Shown: positions 14,065-14,295 of the stretch, in pieces
Numbering within the stretch: the first letter of the stretch is position 1
Layout: every line of letters begins with the position of its first letter
NCBI GenBank assembly: GCA_937973575.1
Contig: CALJKH010000008.1
Span: forward strand, 1-14,295
Direction: 5' to 3'
Origin: an uncultured Solirubrobacterales bacterium
GTDB lineage: Bacteria > Actinomycetota > Thermoleophilia > Solirubrobacterales > Solirubrobacteraceae
DNA: 14,295 nt
Position numbers and translations under genes: made by a program
The notes under the pieces: model-generated
Told to the model about the DNA's origin: nothing
Seen by the model: the letters and a program-made list of their open reading frames with translations, nothing else
Database searches by the model: none

Positions 14065-14295
14065 GTGAGAGTTGCTGATCTTGACCTCGATATCGAGGTT
14101 TTCACTGGTCCTTTTGACCTCCTGCTGACGCTCGTCCTGAAGGACGAGATTGACCTGCTTGAGGTTGACCTCGCCGGCGTGGTGCTCTCTTACATTGATC
14201 ACCTTGAACTTCGGGGTGAGATAGACCTTGAGGTAGCGACAGAGTTCTTGGTTCTGATCGCTGCGCTCCTGGAGTTGAAGAGCCGTCTGATCCTG
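14065..14295 (+). CDS. scpA: ScpA, segregation and condensation protein A, N-terminal part
   Basis: This frame is open from GTG at 14065 to the window end (77 residues, truncated). ScpA is the kleisin that, with ScpB, links the heads of SMC to form the bacterial condensin used in chromosome segregation. The N-terminal SMC-binding domain is recognisable: IEVFTGPFDLLLTLVLKDEI (10-29, family pattern FeGPLDLLLhLI), DLLEVDLAGVVLSYIDHLE (30-48), and EIDLEVATEFLVLIAALLEL (52-71) leading into KSRLIL. I chose the GTG because the conserved F-x-GPxDLLL motif follows after 12 residues, as usual; there is no nearby ATG. Immediate linkage of trpS to scpA (normally with scpB next) is seen in other Actinobacteria as far as I recall. 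The rest of the gene is outside the window. Confidence 0.92.
   Translation, partial: MRVADLDLDIEVFTGPFDLLLTLVLKDEIDLLEVDLAGVVLSYIDHLELRGEIDLEVATEFLVLIAALLELKSRLIL

Noticed and set aside
1..14295. Mobile elements, CRISPR arrays, tRNA or rRNA genes, phage genes
   Set aside because: I looked on both strands and saw no transposase, repeat-spacer pattern, cloverleaf or rRNA-like sequence. Gene packing and composition look uniform throughout.

Overview
The window is an actinobacterial-type division and cell wall (dcw) cluster followed directly by a glycine cleavage operon. All genes are on the + strand and packed almost end to end. The base composition looks moderately GC-rich (upper 50s percent by eye). 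Actinobacterial traits are an FtsZ beginning SYLAVIKVVGVGGGG, no ftsA, and frequent GTG starts. FtsZ runs straight into gcvT, glycine decarboxylase is split into GcvPA and GcvPB, and MurG and TrpRS carry variant motifs. From memory this combination fits the Thermoleophilia (Solirubrobacterales/Gaiellales) side of Actinobacteriota, probably an uncultivated lineage. That placement is inference, not something I could search.

Region 1 (1-6859) is one run of peptidoglycan precursor and division genes: the 3' end of mraY, then murD, ftsW, murG, murC, murB and an ftsQ/divIB-like gene. Neighbours overlap by 4 to 65 bases or are 5 bases apart, so they are very likely co-transcribed and translationally coupled. 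MurB, MurC and MurD build the UDP-MurNAc-peptide, MraY and MurG make lipid I and lipid II, and FtsW polymerises lipid II at the septum organised by FtsQ and FtsZ. No ddl and no ftsA lie in the run.

Region 2 (6860-7028) is the only sizeable spacer in the cluster, 169 bases. It carries a good candidate promoter (TTCACA, 17 bases, TATTGT), a repeated CCTCAACCT motif with an inverted copy of its core, and two strong Shine-Dalgarno-like tracts that are too far from ftsZ to serve it directly. ftsZ (7029-8102) follows.

Region 3 (8161-12645) is gcvT, gcvH, gcvPA and gcvPB, encoding the T, H and split P proteins of the glycine cleavage system; the L protein is not here. No glycine riboswitch fits in the 58-base gap before gcvT. 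A small multidrug resistance (SMR) transporter gene (12653-12988) follows after 7 bases and starts with TTG inside a perfect hairpin.

Region 4 has trpS (13018-14004), with a KMSTT variant of KMSKS, and the 5' part of scpA (14065 to the window end). scpA, like gcvT, has a -10-like hexamer exactly six bases before a GTG start, a leaderless-transcript layout.

I see no mobile elements, CRISPR arrays, RNA genes or clearly foreign genes. Most of the window is conserved housekeeping; the observations worth a second look are regulatory or concern variant catalytic motifs. I did not find a convincing new biological system.
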